Shown: positions 49,319-60,790 of the stretch, one piece after another
Layout: every line of letters starts with the position of its first letter
How positions within the stretch are numbered: position 1 is the stretch's first letter
Source of the DNA: Cherax quadricarinatus
Lineage: Eukaryota; Arthropoda; Malacostraca; Decapoda; Parastacidae
Direction of reading: 5' to 3'
Length of the DNA stretch: 64,000 nucleotides
Assembly (NCBI RefSeq): GCF_038502225.1
Contig: NC_091325.1
Span: 33,082,514 to 33,146,513 of the forward strand
Notes under the pieces: generated by a model
The model's database searches: none
The model's input: the letters and a program-made list of their open reading frames with translations, nothing else
What the model was told of the DNA's origin: nothing
Translations under genes and position numbers: made by a program

Positions 49319-51420
49319 GTTCGGTAAAACAAGACGGGCAGCAAACAGCAACTACTCACTGGCTGTATCATTCTCAAGAATATCACTTCGTCTGTGTTTA
49401 TTAGATCCTAGAATAACTCGATTCTAGAATACGTTCGTAAAACATAACAACATCTACGAAATAAAGTTAGCTGACCAAATAAAATCCTGTTCCTTATTTG
49501 TATGGTTCATAGCAATAAGAATGCTTTCAAATGGGCTGAGGTAGTCAACAGGTCTTAGCCTGTAAATAATGGTACGAACTCAACCTTACTCAATAAAAAC
49601 CCTTGAGTGAATAAAAAAAATTAGGTACAGGGGAAGGTTAAGATTTTTTTGTAGATTAACAAGCGCCTTGCATGTTAGGCAAGAGGTACAAGCAGCATAA
49701 ATAGGTGGTTGTTAAGAGCCTGAGCAGGAAGGTAGGGAGAAGGAAAAAATCCGTCCTCAGGGATGTGAGGGGTAATTGCATGGGATCAGACGAAGAGTTC
49801 ATGATGCTGGGGAAAGGAAAGAATGGTGTAGGATGATTTGCAGTGTGGCACTAGTTGCTGGAGAAGCACTGCTTCCCCAGTGTATCGAATATTGGGTGCC
49901 AATAGCTTTCATGCACCAGAGGGGAGGCTTTCTAGCTCCTGTCCAGCACTGACCAGTTTTTCTCAATGTTGATTCTAGCATGTAAACTTTCACGAGCCGA
50001 TTGATAAATAATAATGTTTGAATCTTACCAGTTCTGAACAACGAAGCTGCATGTTAATGTGTAGAAAATTGTGTGAAAGGCTATTGTAAGGAACACAGCG
50101 AGTGTCATGGTCTGAAACAATTCAGAGTTAATGAACTGGAAATGGAATCTAGACTTCTTCTGTGTGGGTTCAGGACCTCTCGTGATTTATAATGGTCAGG
50201 TGAATTTCATTCTTAAATAACAAAAGTTCCTCATCTGAATGTGCTGCTAATATGACCTTAACCTAGAGATTTGACTATTTTTGTTTATCCATTTTCTGAA
50301 GATGTCCAATGATTGTACATGATTCTAGACACCATTATAGAGGTATGTTTCCTTAAGCCAGTGAAAAATTAAATTTGCAAAAATAAATGGTCTAAAGCTC
50401 CACATAATGTTTTGGAAACAGAAAAAGTTCATATAGAGCTTGGGGTCTCACATCTGTTGTTCTGAATGTTCCATACTCATTCTTAGTCTCATGTCTACCG
50501 TTCATGATCACAAAACCATCGTTCACATTGTGCTCTTGTCAGGTGCTTCGTTCAGCAAGGCATCACTCGTTCCCTTAGTCTTTCCGCTAAATGTGTCGTT
50601 CACCAGCTGCTTAGGCTAAACTTACATTCACATGATATTGTGATCATAACCTCAGTTTTTAATATGACTGAAGTCATCATCCATCGTTCATGCACTGCTT
50701 TACCTTCATCATTCACCTTCCTCATGATTCTATTTTTTTTATCATCATCGCTTACTCATATATTTCTTTGCTCTTACTAGGAGTCACTTACATTTTGCTC
50801 TGAATTTATTAAGCTAAATTTCGATTTAATCTCATGATGCTTCATTAACTTGCAAGTCTAATAGCATTCCATTTTGGCAAATAACGAAGGAATACACGGG
50901 TATAGCACCGTCTTGTGGCTATAATAATGATAGTTCACCCACATAGAACAGAGGAGTGTAGACTTACCTTCATACCCTTGGCCTCAACTTTTCTTCAAGG
51001 GTCTCACTTAAGGATCTCACAGGACATTGATTTCTATCAACGTTCACGTAGGGCCCTGGCCTTCACTTCAGAAAACTTTCGTTGTCGCAGCGTGATAACT
51101 TATGCATGTAAATTTATTCATAGTGCAGCAGCAGATGCTAAAAAAAGGAATAAAGAAAAAAGGAATCCAGGTTTGCAACCCAGGAGCCGCTGAGGGAAGA
51201 ATGAACCTTAATATATACAACGTGGAGAGGAATACATTAATCTTAGTAAGAGCTGCTCAGCGATTACTAAGTGTCTGGAATAAAAAAAATGGGTTTAGGC
51301 TGATTTCGAGTACGCACTGACACAAACAAAAGTTCTCTAAAACCGAAGATATATAAAATCAGACTATTCTTAACTAACTTATTTTAGCATTTGGTGTTGT
51401 CTACATCTATTCTTCAAATA
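49317..51420. other. Intergenic, no gene seen
   Basis: AT-rich sequence with no recognised family. A 92-codon frame at 50915-51193 has no motif I know and no supporting context. I do not call it. Confidence 0.45.
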
Positions 51421-51448
51421 CACAGACACACACACACACACACACACA

Positions 51449-51529
<81 letters not shown>
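51421..51529. repeat. (CA)n microsatellite
   Basis: About 105 bp of CA with one GA interruption near 51450. Confidence 0.96.
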
Positions 51530-51530
<1 letters not shown>

Positions 51531-51594
51531 TATAGTCACCTTTGGGTTAGCCTTAAAGATCTATTCATATATAATAAACCTTAAGAGCATCATT

Positions 51595-51800
51595 TAATAA
51601 TTGCCGGCGACCTTAACATTAATCTGAATCATGCAAAATACCCAAAATTAGCTGGTTTCCTTATATTTAATTGCCTCGAACCAAACCCATACTTATCTGA
51701 GATATCTGACTCTTTCTTTGACCATACCTGGACAAACTCAACATCTCTAAAGATGGCATAATCACTGACATTACTACTGATCAATCTTCCTGCTAATCAA
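51595..51800 (+). pseudogene. LINE endonuclease C-terminal fragment
   Basis: Frames read AGDLNINLNHAKYPKLAGFL (near 51602) and FFDHTWTNST (near 51715). These are the GDLN and DH-x-WTN motifs of LINE apurinic endonucleases. The following linker resumes at about 52083, beyond a palindromic SINE. Confidence 0.72.
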
Positions 51801-51869
51801 CATATCTAAAACTATCGATTTCATTTAGGCTCCATGATGAGGAATCATGGAATAATTATCCAGAGAACT

Positions 51870-52080
51870 AACGGGTTGGATAGAACCCGCGATCAGAGAG
51901 TCATAAAACTCCAGACCGACGTGTTAGCCAATGTCCCAGCTGGCTACGATAAAATTCATCCAACTAGGTATATTTATACGCCATACACCTTCCTATGGTG
52001 TATAAATATACTTAGTTGGATGAATCTTATTGTAGCCAGGTGGCCCAGTAGCTATCGCGTCGGTCTGGAGTTTTACGACC
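51870..52080. mobile_element. Palindromic tRNA-derived SINE, diverged copy
   Basis: Arms centred near 51990 read outward through CTATGGTGTATAAATATAC, AGTTGGATGAATCTTATTG and a degraded tRNA-like part. The left arm still has GAACCCGCGATCA, the inverted B-box region. The right arm stops near TCGGTCTGGAGTTTTACGAC. Same architecture as 43639-43953 but with clear divergence between arms. Confidence 0.82.
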
Positions 52081-52082
52081 TA

Positions 52083-52510
52083 CAAAAAGTAAGTATGCGT
52101 TAACGCTTACCAAGTTTAAAAAAGAAATCTAAACAACTGTATTATGCAAGCAGGTTCAAAGAACTACAAAGTAATATCAAAAACACCTGAAAGACACGCT
52201 CGCAAATTCTGGCTCGTGCAAAGCTGCAAAGAAAAAACAATTGTACTGACCAGACCAAACGAACTTCCCAATCCTACTGCTGATATTGTAATTGTACTTA
52301 ACGACTTCTTCTCAACCTTGCCAGCAAAATAGCAAACTCCTCTGATCAGGTTACAGATTACCTCAGTGACAGTTACCAAGGCGCCCTCTACCTGTCCTCG
52401 ACGACTCATACAGGGGTAACTTCAGTATTAAAAGCACTATATATGAAGGCACCTAATAGAGACAGAATTTCACCATTCATGTATAAGAGAGTTGCTTGTG
52501 TGTGGCCACC
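52083..52510 (+). pseudogene. LINE linker and RT N-terminus
   Basis: Fragments LYYASRFKELQSNIKNT (near 52138), NDFFSTLPAK (near 52300) and VTSVLKALYMKAPNRDRISP (near 52420) match the region before and at the start of a LINE RT. Frames change at least twice. Probably the continuation of 51595-51800. Confidence 0.7.
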
Positions 52511-52926
52511 TGTTTACGACTTTTGACTGCGTAACGTAAGTAAAAATCCTAGCTCCTTATGGGTAAGCGACCTGCCTAGTTTAAGGACATTTATATTATT
52601 TAAAATAGAAGAAAGAAAGCACCTTATGGCCAGCTTGAACCTTCACATTAAATGTGGAAAGTTAATTAGTTAATATTAAATTTATTATAAGAAGAGGCGC
52701 AAAAACGTTGGACAATAAAGCAGACTGTAAACAGATGGGGTTGTAGGCGCCCTTATCAAACACAAACAATAAATATAAATCAAGAACGTACACGGTAAGC
52801 TGTCCAATATACAAGTACAGTTAGAAATAGAAATACAAATAGCTAGAGCTTCATTTAAGAAGGTTATTAATAGAGTATTCAAGAGGTTGCTACTAGAATT
52901 ACAGTAAATCAACCATTCAAATCATT
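52511..52926. other. Intergenic, no gene seen
   Basis: AT-rich sequence that may include the 5' untranslated part of the family B LINE starting at 52927. No motif recognised. Confidence 0.4.
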
Positions 52927-55355
52927 ATGAAGCTCTGTATAGTCTGCAGTCAATCAAACAAACGGGCTTCCACATGGATAAATTGTCATTTTTGTGGAAA
53001 TTGGTGTCACGCCCCTTGTGCAGATATCCAAGAACTAGCTACAAGCAGTATTAAAACAGGGAAGTGTTTTTGGGTATGCCCAAATGAGGAAAATCTGTGG
53101 ACTAAAATCACAAGGGTATTAAAAGAGGATAACATCAAAGCTGCTTTCATAGACAACCTGGAAGCTTTCTACAACAGATGGGAACATAAAAAGGCTGGGC
53201 TGGATGGTACTGTCCTTGATACTGGCCATGTAGTCAGAAACTGTAAGGCTGGAGGTGATGTCCTGGTAGTCAGTAAATGTGGGGCTGATAGTGCTGTCCT
53301 GGAGATAGTAATGGTGAAGCTGGAGGTGCTGTCCTGGTAGTCAGTAATGGTGAAGCTGGAGGTGCTGTCCTGGGAGACAGTAATGGTGAAGCTGGAGGTG
53401 CTGTCCTGGGAGACAGTAATGGTGAAGCTGGAGGTGCTGTCCTGGGAGACAGTAATGGTGAAGCTGGAGGTGCTGTCCTGGGAGACAGTAATGGTGAAGC
53501 TGGAGGTGCTGTCCTGGGAGACAGTAATGGTGAAGCTGGAGGTGCTGTCCTGGGAGACAGTAATGGTGAAGCTGGAGGTGCTGTCCTGGGAGACAATAAT
53601 GGTGAAGCTGGAGGTGCTGTCCTGGGAGACAGTAATGGTGAAGCTGGAGGTGCTGTCCTGGGAGACAGTAAAGGTGAAGCTGGAGATTTTGTCCAGGTAG
53701 TCGGGAATTATACGCAGGAAGGAATACATATAAATGACCTCATAGGGGACAGGAGCCGTAGTGGGGAAACAAGTGTAGTCAAAGATAAGATAAAACCAAT
53801 ATTGCAAACTAGAAATACCACAGGAAATTGCAAACAAGAGGACTCCACTAGCAATAGTGAGGATATATTACCAAAAACAACTGGTGGGAGCTCCATTGTT
53901 GGTGCTAGGGAGGATAGGAATAAGACAGGGAAACATGCACCAACAGGGAATACAGTCACAGAAACCCAAGGCAAACGGAAACCAAGCCTGTGCACATACT
54001 ATGTACTTGGTATCTGCAGACATGGGAAATCTGGAAAAACAGACGGGACATGCAACTATGACCACCCTAGAAAATGCCATGCCCATATGACAACAGGAAA
54101 ATGCAAACTCTCTTCCTGTAAGCTTTTTCACCCTGAAATGTGTACCTCTTCAGTACAGGAAAGACTGTGCTATAACTTATATTGCCAGGCACACCCTAAA
54201 GTCGGTCGATGTATCTATAATTTCCTCACTAACAGAACACAGAGAGTAGTCGTCAACAGAGTAAAGTCCGAGGCAGCTACGGTGAAAAGCTTTGTTCCAC
54301 AAGGCACAGTACTCGCTCCCATCTTGTTCCTCATCCTCATATCCGACATAGACAAGGATGTCAGCCACAGCACCGTGTCTTCCTTTGCAGATGACACCCG
54401 AATCTGCATGACAGTTTCTTCCATTGCAGACACTGCAAGGCTCCAGGCGGACATCAACCGAATCTTTCAGTGGGCTGCAGAAAACAATATGAAGTTCAAC
54501 GATGAGAAATTTCAATTACTCAGATATGGTAAACACGAGGAAATTAAATCTTCATCAGAGTACAAAACAAATTCTGGCCACAAAATGGAGCGAAACACCA
54601 ACGTCAAAGACCTGGGAGTGATCATGTCGGAGGATCTCACCTTCAAGGACCATAACATTGTATCAATCGCATCTGCTAGAAAAATGACAGGATGGATAAT
54701 GAGAACCTTCAAAACTAGGGAGGCCAAGCCCATGATGACACTCTTCATGTCACTTGTTCTATCTAGGCTGGAATATTGCTGCACACTAACAGCACCTTTC
54801 AAGGCAGGTGAAATTGCTGACCTAGAAAATGTACAGAGAACCTTCACGGCGCGCATAACGGAGATAAAACACCTCAATTACTGGGAGCGCTTGAAGTTCC
54901 TGAACCTGTACTCCCTAGAACGCAGGCGGGAGAGATACATGATTATATACACCTGGAAAATCCTAGAGGGACTAGTACCGAACTTGCACACGAAAATCAC
55001 TCACTACGAAAGCAAAAGACTTGGCAGACGATGCAACATCCCCCCAATGAAAAGCAGGGGTGTCACTAGCACGTTAAGAGACCATACAATAAGTGTCAGG
55101 GGCCCGAGACTGTTCAACTGCCTCCCAGCACACATAAGGGGGATTGCCAACAGACCCCTGGCAGTCTTCAAGCTGGCACTGGACAAGCACCTAAAGTCAG
55201 TTCCTGACCAGCCGGGCTGTGGCTCGTACGTTGGTTTGCGTGCAGCCAGCAGCAACAGCCTGGTTGATCAGGCTCTGATCCACCAGGAGGCCTGGTCACA
55301 GACCGGGCCGCGGGGGCGTTGACCCCCGGAACTCTCTCCAGGTAAACTCCAGGTA
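52927..55355 (+). pseudogene. CR1-like LINE (family B): ORF1 fused to RT
   Basis: ORF1 opens with a PHD-type zinc finger (CIVC ... INCHFCGNWCHAPC ... FWVC, residues about 5-57). A one-base loss near 53301 shifts it out of the frame that continues. That frame runs through a 12-residue tandem repeat (GGAVLGDSNGEA), then CCCH-like zinc fingers (CTYYVLGICRHG, CKLSSCKLFH, near 53995-54130). At about 54205 it passes without a break into the RT (NFLTNRTQRVVVNRV, VPQGTVLAPILF, catalytic SSFADDTRI near 54385, EYCCTLTAPFKAGE). It ends PRGR-stop at 55322, then CTCCAGGTAA repeats. The endonuclease and RT N-terminus are missing by in-frame deletion. Confidence 0.88.
53240..53690. repeat. 36 bp minisatellite within LINE ORF1, about 10 copies
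   Basis: Unit GAAGCTGGAGGTGCTGTCCT plus GGGAGACAGTAATGGT, nearly identical between copies from about 53350 on, more diverged at the left. It encodes 12 residues in the ORF1 frame. Long minus-strand frames across it are artefacts. Confidence 0.93.
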
Positions 55356-55989
55356 ATACAAAAATGTAATATATTAATATTAAAGTAACATATGCAACCT
55401 ACAACCACTTTAAATACAACATCACCTTTGCTCACTCATATTAGCTAACTAGCACACTGCTACTAGTGAGCAAAACAAATTATAGAAGCATTAACAAACA
55501 GGGAGGCTCCATGACACCTCCCCCCTCCCCCTTCTACCTGACTACCAGTAAGCAAAAATACTATAAGAGTACTCTCCCAAAACTTAAACAGGCCTTTGCA
55601 CACTTGGGCTTTACAAGTAAACATGAGAGCAATTATAACAAAAAACTAACTTACGTTATAAACTTAAAAAAAAGACACCATCCATATAAACCCCAAATCG
55701 TGAGGTTTAAGCACATCTTGCTAAATGCGCTGCGCTCCATGTACTGCCACACACACACATCACTCTCCTGGCCACTCTGACTGGACAGGAATAAAACTCA
55801 TCTGTTTTCAGAACTAATCCCGGAAGCTTACATTATATATGGAGCGTTTCTTTTATACAATATTTACCAATACATTGTGTAGTACCCCCTCCATAGACCA
55901 CTGGTCTCAGCTAGCTGGATCTACTCTCTTGCAGCTAGTCAAGGAAAGAAAATGGGAAATTAAAATTAGGTCTGGGGAAACACAAAATT
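55356..55989. other. Unassigned, possible LTR-element remnant
   Basis: An open frame starts at 55839 and runs into the repeat at 55990. I do not recognise its protein. The stretch before it is unique and shows no motif. Confidence 0.4.
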
Positions 55990-56310
55990 CTCTAGAAATA
56001 AGAAAACTGCATCAAATAGTTCTGGAAACTTATTCGGTCCTAAAGTTCCACAAGGCAGATACGTCGTATGAAGGCCCTAATATTCCATGGAAAGGCCGTC
56101 TGACTTCTGCTGGCCCTTACATCCACCCAAAACACATACATACACCCGGGTTGGTGAAGGTGGTTGGAAGGTACATTTTAATTGATAGATTTACCCTTCA
56201 AGGGAGAGGTAGGTAGTTTATACTGTTAATAAACTAATATTAGGATTATTGAGGCAACTGTAGATTATATTAATGTAGACCTAAGACCTTAACGTAGGTA
56301 GTAATAGGCC
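55990..56310 (+). repeat. Repeat shared with 60484-60755, likely BEL/Pao derived
   Basis: The block AAGTTCCACAAGGCAGATAC to GTAGGTAGTAATAGGC is nearly the same in both places. The second copy directly follows a BEL/Pao gag-protease remnant, which suggests the pair is the 3' part of one BEL/Pao family. The frame (FHKADTSYEGPNIPWKGRL) is open across both copies. Confidence 0.65.
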
Positions 56311-59030
56311 GGGAATATAAGAACATAAGAAAGAAGTAACACTGCAACAGGCCTACTGACCCATGCGGAGCAGGTCCATGTCCCCCTCCGGATTAGCCCA
56401 ATGACCCACCCAGTCTGGTCACCTCCGCTCAAGGATGGAGCGCAGCACCAGACCCAGCAGCACAAGCTAATCAGGTCCAACTCACACCCACCCACACCCA
56501 CTCATATATTTATCTAACCTATTTTTAAAACTACACAACGTTTTAGCCTGAATAACTGTACTCGGGAGTTTGTTCCACTCATCCACGACTCTATTACCAA
56601 ACCAGTGCTTTCTTATATCCTTCCTAAATCTGAATTTTTCCAACTTGAAACCATTGCTGCGAGTCCTGTCTAGGCTGCAAATTTTCAGCACGCTATTTAC
56701 ATCCCCTTTATTTATTCCTGCTTTCTATTTATACACCTCGATCATATCCCCCCTAATTCTACGCCTTTCGAGAAAGTGCAGATTCAGGGACTCAGTCTAT
56801 CCTCATAGGGAAGATTTCTGATACATGGGATCATCTTTGTCATCCTCCTCTGTACATTTTCCAGAGCATTTATATCCATTCTGTAATACGGTGACCAGAA
56901 CTGAGCAGCATAGTCTAAATGAGGCCTAACCAAGGATATATAGAGTTGAACAACAACCCGAGGACTTCTATCATTTATACTTCTTGATATGAAGCCAAGA
57001 ATTCTGTTAGCTTTATTGCGAACACTAATGCACTGTTGTCTTGGATTTAGATTACTGCTAACCAGAACTCCTAAATCCTTTTCGCAATCAGTAGTATTAA
57101 GATCTACATTATTTAGTTTATATGTGGCATGGTTATTTAACTGTCCAACATCTAGAACTTTGCACTTGTCAATATCAAACTTCATCTGCGACTTCTCCGA
57201 CCATTGCATCAGTGTATTCAGATCATCCTGAAGTGCTCTAGTGTCCTCATTAGAATGAATTGGACGGCCTATTTTGGTGTCAACAGCAAATTTGCTTATG
57301 TCGCTATTTATTCCCTCATCTGTGTCTTTTATGTAAATTGTGAACAACGGGCCCAACACTGACCCCTGAGGAACACCGCATGTGACGTGCCCCCATTCTG
57401 ATTTCTCCCCATTTATGCAAACTCTCTGCTGCCTATTTGTCAGCCATGCTTCTACCCAGGAAAAAATTCCTCCTCCTATTCCGTGTGCCTTAATTAAGTT
57501 TCCTCAATAGCCTCTGGTGTGGAACTCTATCGAAAGCCTTACTGAAGTCCATATACACAATATCATATTCATTACCATAATCTACCTCCACAGACACCTT
57601 AGTGAAAAAAGTTAGTAAATTCGTAAGACAGGAACGCCCCTTTTTAAAACCGTGTTGAGATTCATTAATCAATCTGTGCCTATGAGATGGCTACCAATTG
57701 CTTCGGCAATTATTGATTCCATAAATTTTCCCACTATGGAGGTAAGGCTTATTGGTCTATAGTTCGAAGCCAAGGACCTGTCACCTTCCTTGTAAATAGG
57801 TATTACATTTGCCATTTTCCACTTATCAGGCACTTTGCCAGTTTGTAGTGATATGTTAAAAAGATTAGCCAAAGGTATGCTAAGTTCCTCTTTACATTCC
57901 TTTAACACCCTTGCAAACAGTTCATCAGGACCTGGGGATTTGTTAGGTTTTAGTTTCTCTATTTGTCTGAGGACCATGTCACTAGTTACTGCAATCGTAC
58001 ATAGTTTATTATCCTGTTCTACATAATCTATTATTTCAGGAATATCGCTAGTATTTTCCTGGGTGAAAACTGAGAGGAAGTAGGTATTGAGAATTTCACA
58101 CATATTCTTATCACTGTCAGTGATCTGACCTGAGTTACTCTTAAGTGGGCCAATCTTGTCCCTAATCTTACTTCTGTATACCTGAAAGAACCCTTTTGGG
58201 TTAGCCTTTGAATCCCTTGCGACCTTAGCCTCATAATCCCCTTTTGCTTTTCTTAATCCTTTCTTTATTTCTCTCTTTAATTGAATATATTGATTTCTTA
58301 TCTGCCCATCCCCTCTTTTGATACGCCTATATATGCCTCTCTTTTGACCAGTGAGGTGTTTTAATCTATTGTTCATCCATTTGGGATCATTTTTCTTAGA
58401 TCTAATTTCCGTACTCGGAACAAAAGTTGTCTGGGCAGCTAGAACTATGCTCTGAAAAACGTCATCTTGGCAACCAAGATCACCTACCTGACCCATAGTC
58501 AGGACATCCTAATTTAGCTTACCCAGGTAATTTTTCAGTCCCATGAAGTCGGCCAAGTGAAAATCTGGGACAGAGATTTGATTGCAGTAATCTGGGAAAT
58601 TCCATGATAAATTGAAACTAAGTGATTTGTGATCACTTTCTCCAGCTCATCATTAACCTCAAGATTATTAATTAGTGAATCTTTGTTGGCAAGAAGGCTC
58701 CTTGACGCTGGTGAGGGGCTCTTGTCAATCTGTGCAGTTCCCTGATTGCCTTTCCCCCCATAGGCCTGTATAATCTAGTTGCTTCCCCCTTGATTATAAT
58801 AATAATAATAATCTGTCACAACCTGTTCTAAAAAGCAATCCTGAACCGTATCAAGAAAGTCACTAGACTCAAGATTTCCTGTCATATTGTTCCAATCTAT
58901 TTGTCTAAAGTTAATATCTCCCATTATCACAACATTTTCATATCTAGATGCCTTATAAATTTCGTCCCATAACAGCTTACTGCACTCCCTGTCAAAATTT
59001 GGGGGCCTATAAATCACACCCAAAATTAAT
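56311..59030 (-). pseudogene. CR1/jockey-like LINE (family C), nearly complete
   Basis: Leftward order: endonuclease end (MGVIYRPPNFDRECS and VVIMGDINFRQIDW, 59020-58900), a SINE-disrupted gap, the linker (QYIQLKREIKKGLRKAKGDY near 58280), RT N-terminus (NKSPGPDELFARVLKE near 57930; ASNYRPISLTS near 57765), HGFKKGRSCLTNLL and YMDFSKAFDRVPHQRLL (near 57650-57500), the catalytic box reading KFAVDTKIG near 57275, and the thumb to SFKNRLDKYMSGCGWV (56490). The first catalytic Asp of FADD is Val here, so the enzyme would be dead. Frame breaks near 57667, 57490 and 56780. The 3' region ends CAGTAGGCCTGTTGCAGTGT. Confidence 0.9.
58683..58812 (+). mobile_element. SINE with TTGATTATAATAAT tail
   Basis: Contains GGTGAGGGGCTCTTGTCAAT and ends GCTTCCCCCTTGATTATAAT plus AAT repeats, like 17690-17938. 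It interrupts the family C LINE between endonuclease and linker. No clear target duplication is visible, and some LINE codons appear lost. Confidence 0.75.
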
Positions 59031-59039
59031 TAGTCACGT

Positions 59040-60483
59040 CCCTCGAAAAACTGTACGAAACAGTTTATATTAGCTAGGGAGAACTGGCAGCCCAAGAAGC
59101 GTCTAAAGCAAGAACCTCTATGCAGAGCCTCGGAGGCACTCATGCCAGAATATGCGTGTTCTGCGAAGGCGAACACACTAGGACGAGTTGCTCTGAGTAT
59201 AAAATGCTGAGCAGTAGGCAACGAAGACTAAAAGATTTGAGACTGCTTCAAATGCTGTGGGGAACACTTTTCCAGAGACTCTGACACCCAGCTCAGTAAG
59301 TGTCGAGGCTGTTGCAGAGGTAAGCACCATACTGCACTATGTCCCAATAATTTAAGGGACCCCCAGGTTAGTAGGGATATCTCTCAGATAGAGATAGAAA
59401 ATGAGCCCGAGCCTGAAATGGTAGCCAACGTGATTAGTGGGAGTGAAGTCTCTAATCCGAGTGAGAATCACATAGGTGCTGCCCTACGTACAGTCATGGC
59501 AGAGGTTGTGAATGGGCACAGGTCCGAAACAACCCGATTATTCTTTGACTCTGGAGTACAAGTATCCTTGATAACAAAGAAGTTGGTGGCCAAATTAAAG
59601 TTGAAGGCCAACAGAAAGGTTAGTATGACATTGGGAGGAGCTATAAGTCAGATCCCACCCAAATCTTATGATGTGGTGGATGTCACAGCTAAATTAGGTG
59701 GACATCGCAGAGACATTACAGCCTTGGTGGTAGAGACGTTACCCATGGCAATTACAGCAAGAGGTCTTGCTGCAGCAGCCAAGCAATTGAAAGATCTTGG
59801 CGTGAAGCTGGCAGACCAGGGAATTACCACTGACACAGTCAGAAATGTAGGTATCCTGGTGGGAGCCAACCAGATAGATAACTTCCTCTCTACACAACAG
59901 ACGTTTAGGGAAGGAATTGGTTTATACAGATCCCCAGTAGGATACATCATATGTGGCGGGATTCCAGCTGATTTCCCTGCCACGCCAGAGAGGGAAGAAG
60001 CTGTCCCCATGATATCTGGGGGAGTAGTGATAATGAGTATCAGTATACACGATGAACTGCCAGGTAAGCTGAACCAGGTAGGGAGTGACAAACACTCAGC
60101 CACCTTGGAAAAACACTTTTATGGGGTATGTAAAGAGGGAGATAGAATGCCATTAAATCCAGGGAACCTCGTATCAGTGGGAGGAAAGGCTACCATGGCA
60201 TGTGGGCCACTGGGTAGGAAAGTACAGAGCTGCTCAGTCAAGGCTAGACATACGAAAGATGTTAAAGCTAAAGGGATGGGTGTTAAGACCACCAGAACCA
60301 ACAAGTTTACACCCCCAGAGGTCCACACGGCAGTAACTGGATGGTTGAAGTTAGACCAGAGTCTGCTCGACGAGAGTGGCTGGATGGCACTCGTGTCCAG
60401 GGTCCACTGTGGGTTCTTGCGGAAGGTGAGCTTGATGTAGACTTATCGCCTACCTTCGCTGGCAGGAGGATGTGGAAGCTTAT
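59040..60483 (+). pseudogene. BEL/Pao gag end and protease
   Basis: Broken frames at 59060-59410 carry Cys/His knuckles (CFKCCGEHF and CRGCCRGKHHTALC). From 59418 an open frame of 340 codons has the aspartic protease motif LFFDSGVQVSLITKKLVAKL (near 59540, Asp-Ser-Gly), then GILVGANQIDNFL and GLYRSPVGYIICGG. It is typical of the BEL/Pao protease region. After residue about 230 it switches to unrelated sequence, so RT, RNase H and integrase are deleted. The next sequence is the repeat shared with 55990-56310. Confidence 0.82.
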
Positions 60484-60790
60484 TTGATCCAAAAGTTCCA
60501 CAAGGCAGATACGTTGTATGAAGGCCCTAATATTCAACGGAAAGGCCGTCTGAGTTCTGCTGGCCCTTACATCCACCCAAAACACGTACACCCAGGTTGA
60601 CGAAGGTGGCTGGAAGGTACATTTTAATTGATAGATTTACCCTTCAAGGGTAATAAACTAATATTAGGATTTTGAGGCAACTGTAGGTAATAATAATGCA
60701 GACCAAAGACCTTAATGTAGGTAGTAATAGGCTGGTAATATAGGCAAACACTAGGTTATATTAGCTTGGGAGAACTGGCAGCCCAAGTTT
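60484..60790 (+). repeat. Second copy of the 55990-56310 repeat
   Basis: AAGTTCCACAAGGCAGATAC through GTAGGTAGTAATAGGCTGG. It is followed by GGGAGAACTGGCAGCCCAAG, which also occurs at about 59078-59097 near the start of the gag remnant. This may indicate an internal duplication or a template switch. Confidence 0.65.

Noticed and set aside
50915..51193. 92-codon open frame as a gene
   Set aside because: No family motif, no splice or repeat context, and the codon usage looks random.
52927..53340. Host PHD-finger gene
   Set aside because: The finger is followed, with one base loss, by CCCH fingers and a LINE RT of a family present elsewhere in the window, so it is a LINE ORF1.
53169..53837. 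Minus-strand Ser/Thr-rich repeat protein
   Set aside because: Shadow of the 36 bp minisatellite, which codes on the plus strand as part of LINE ORF1.
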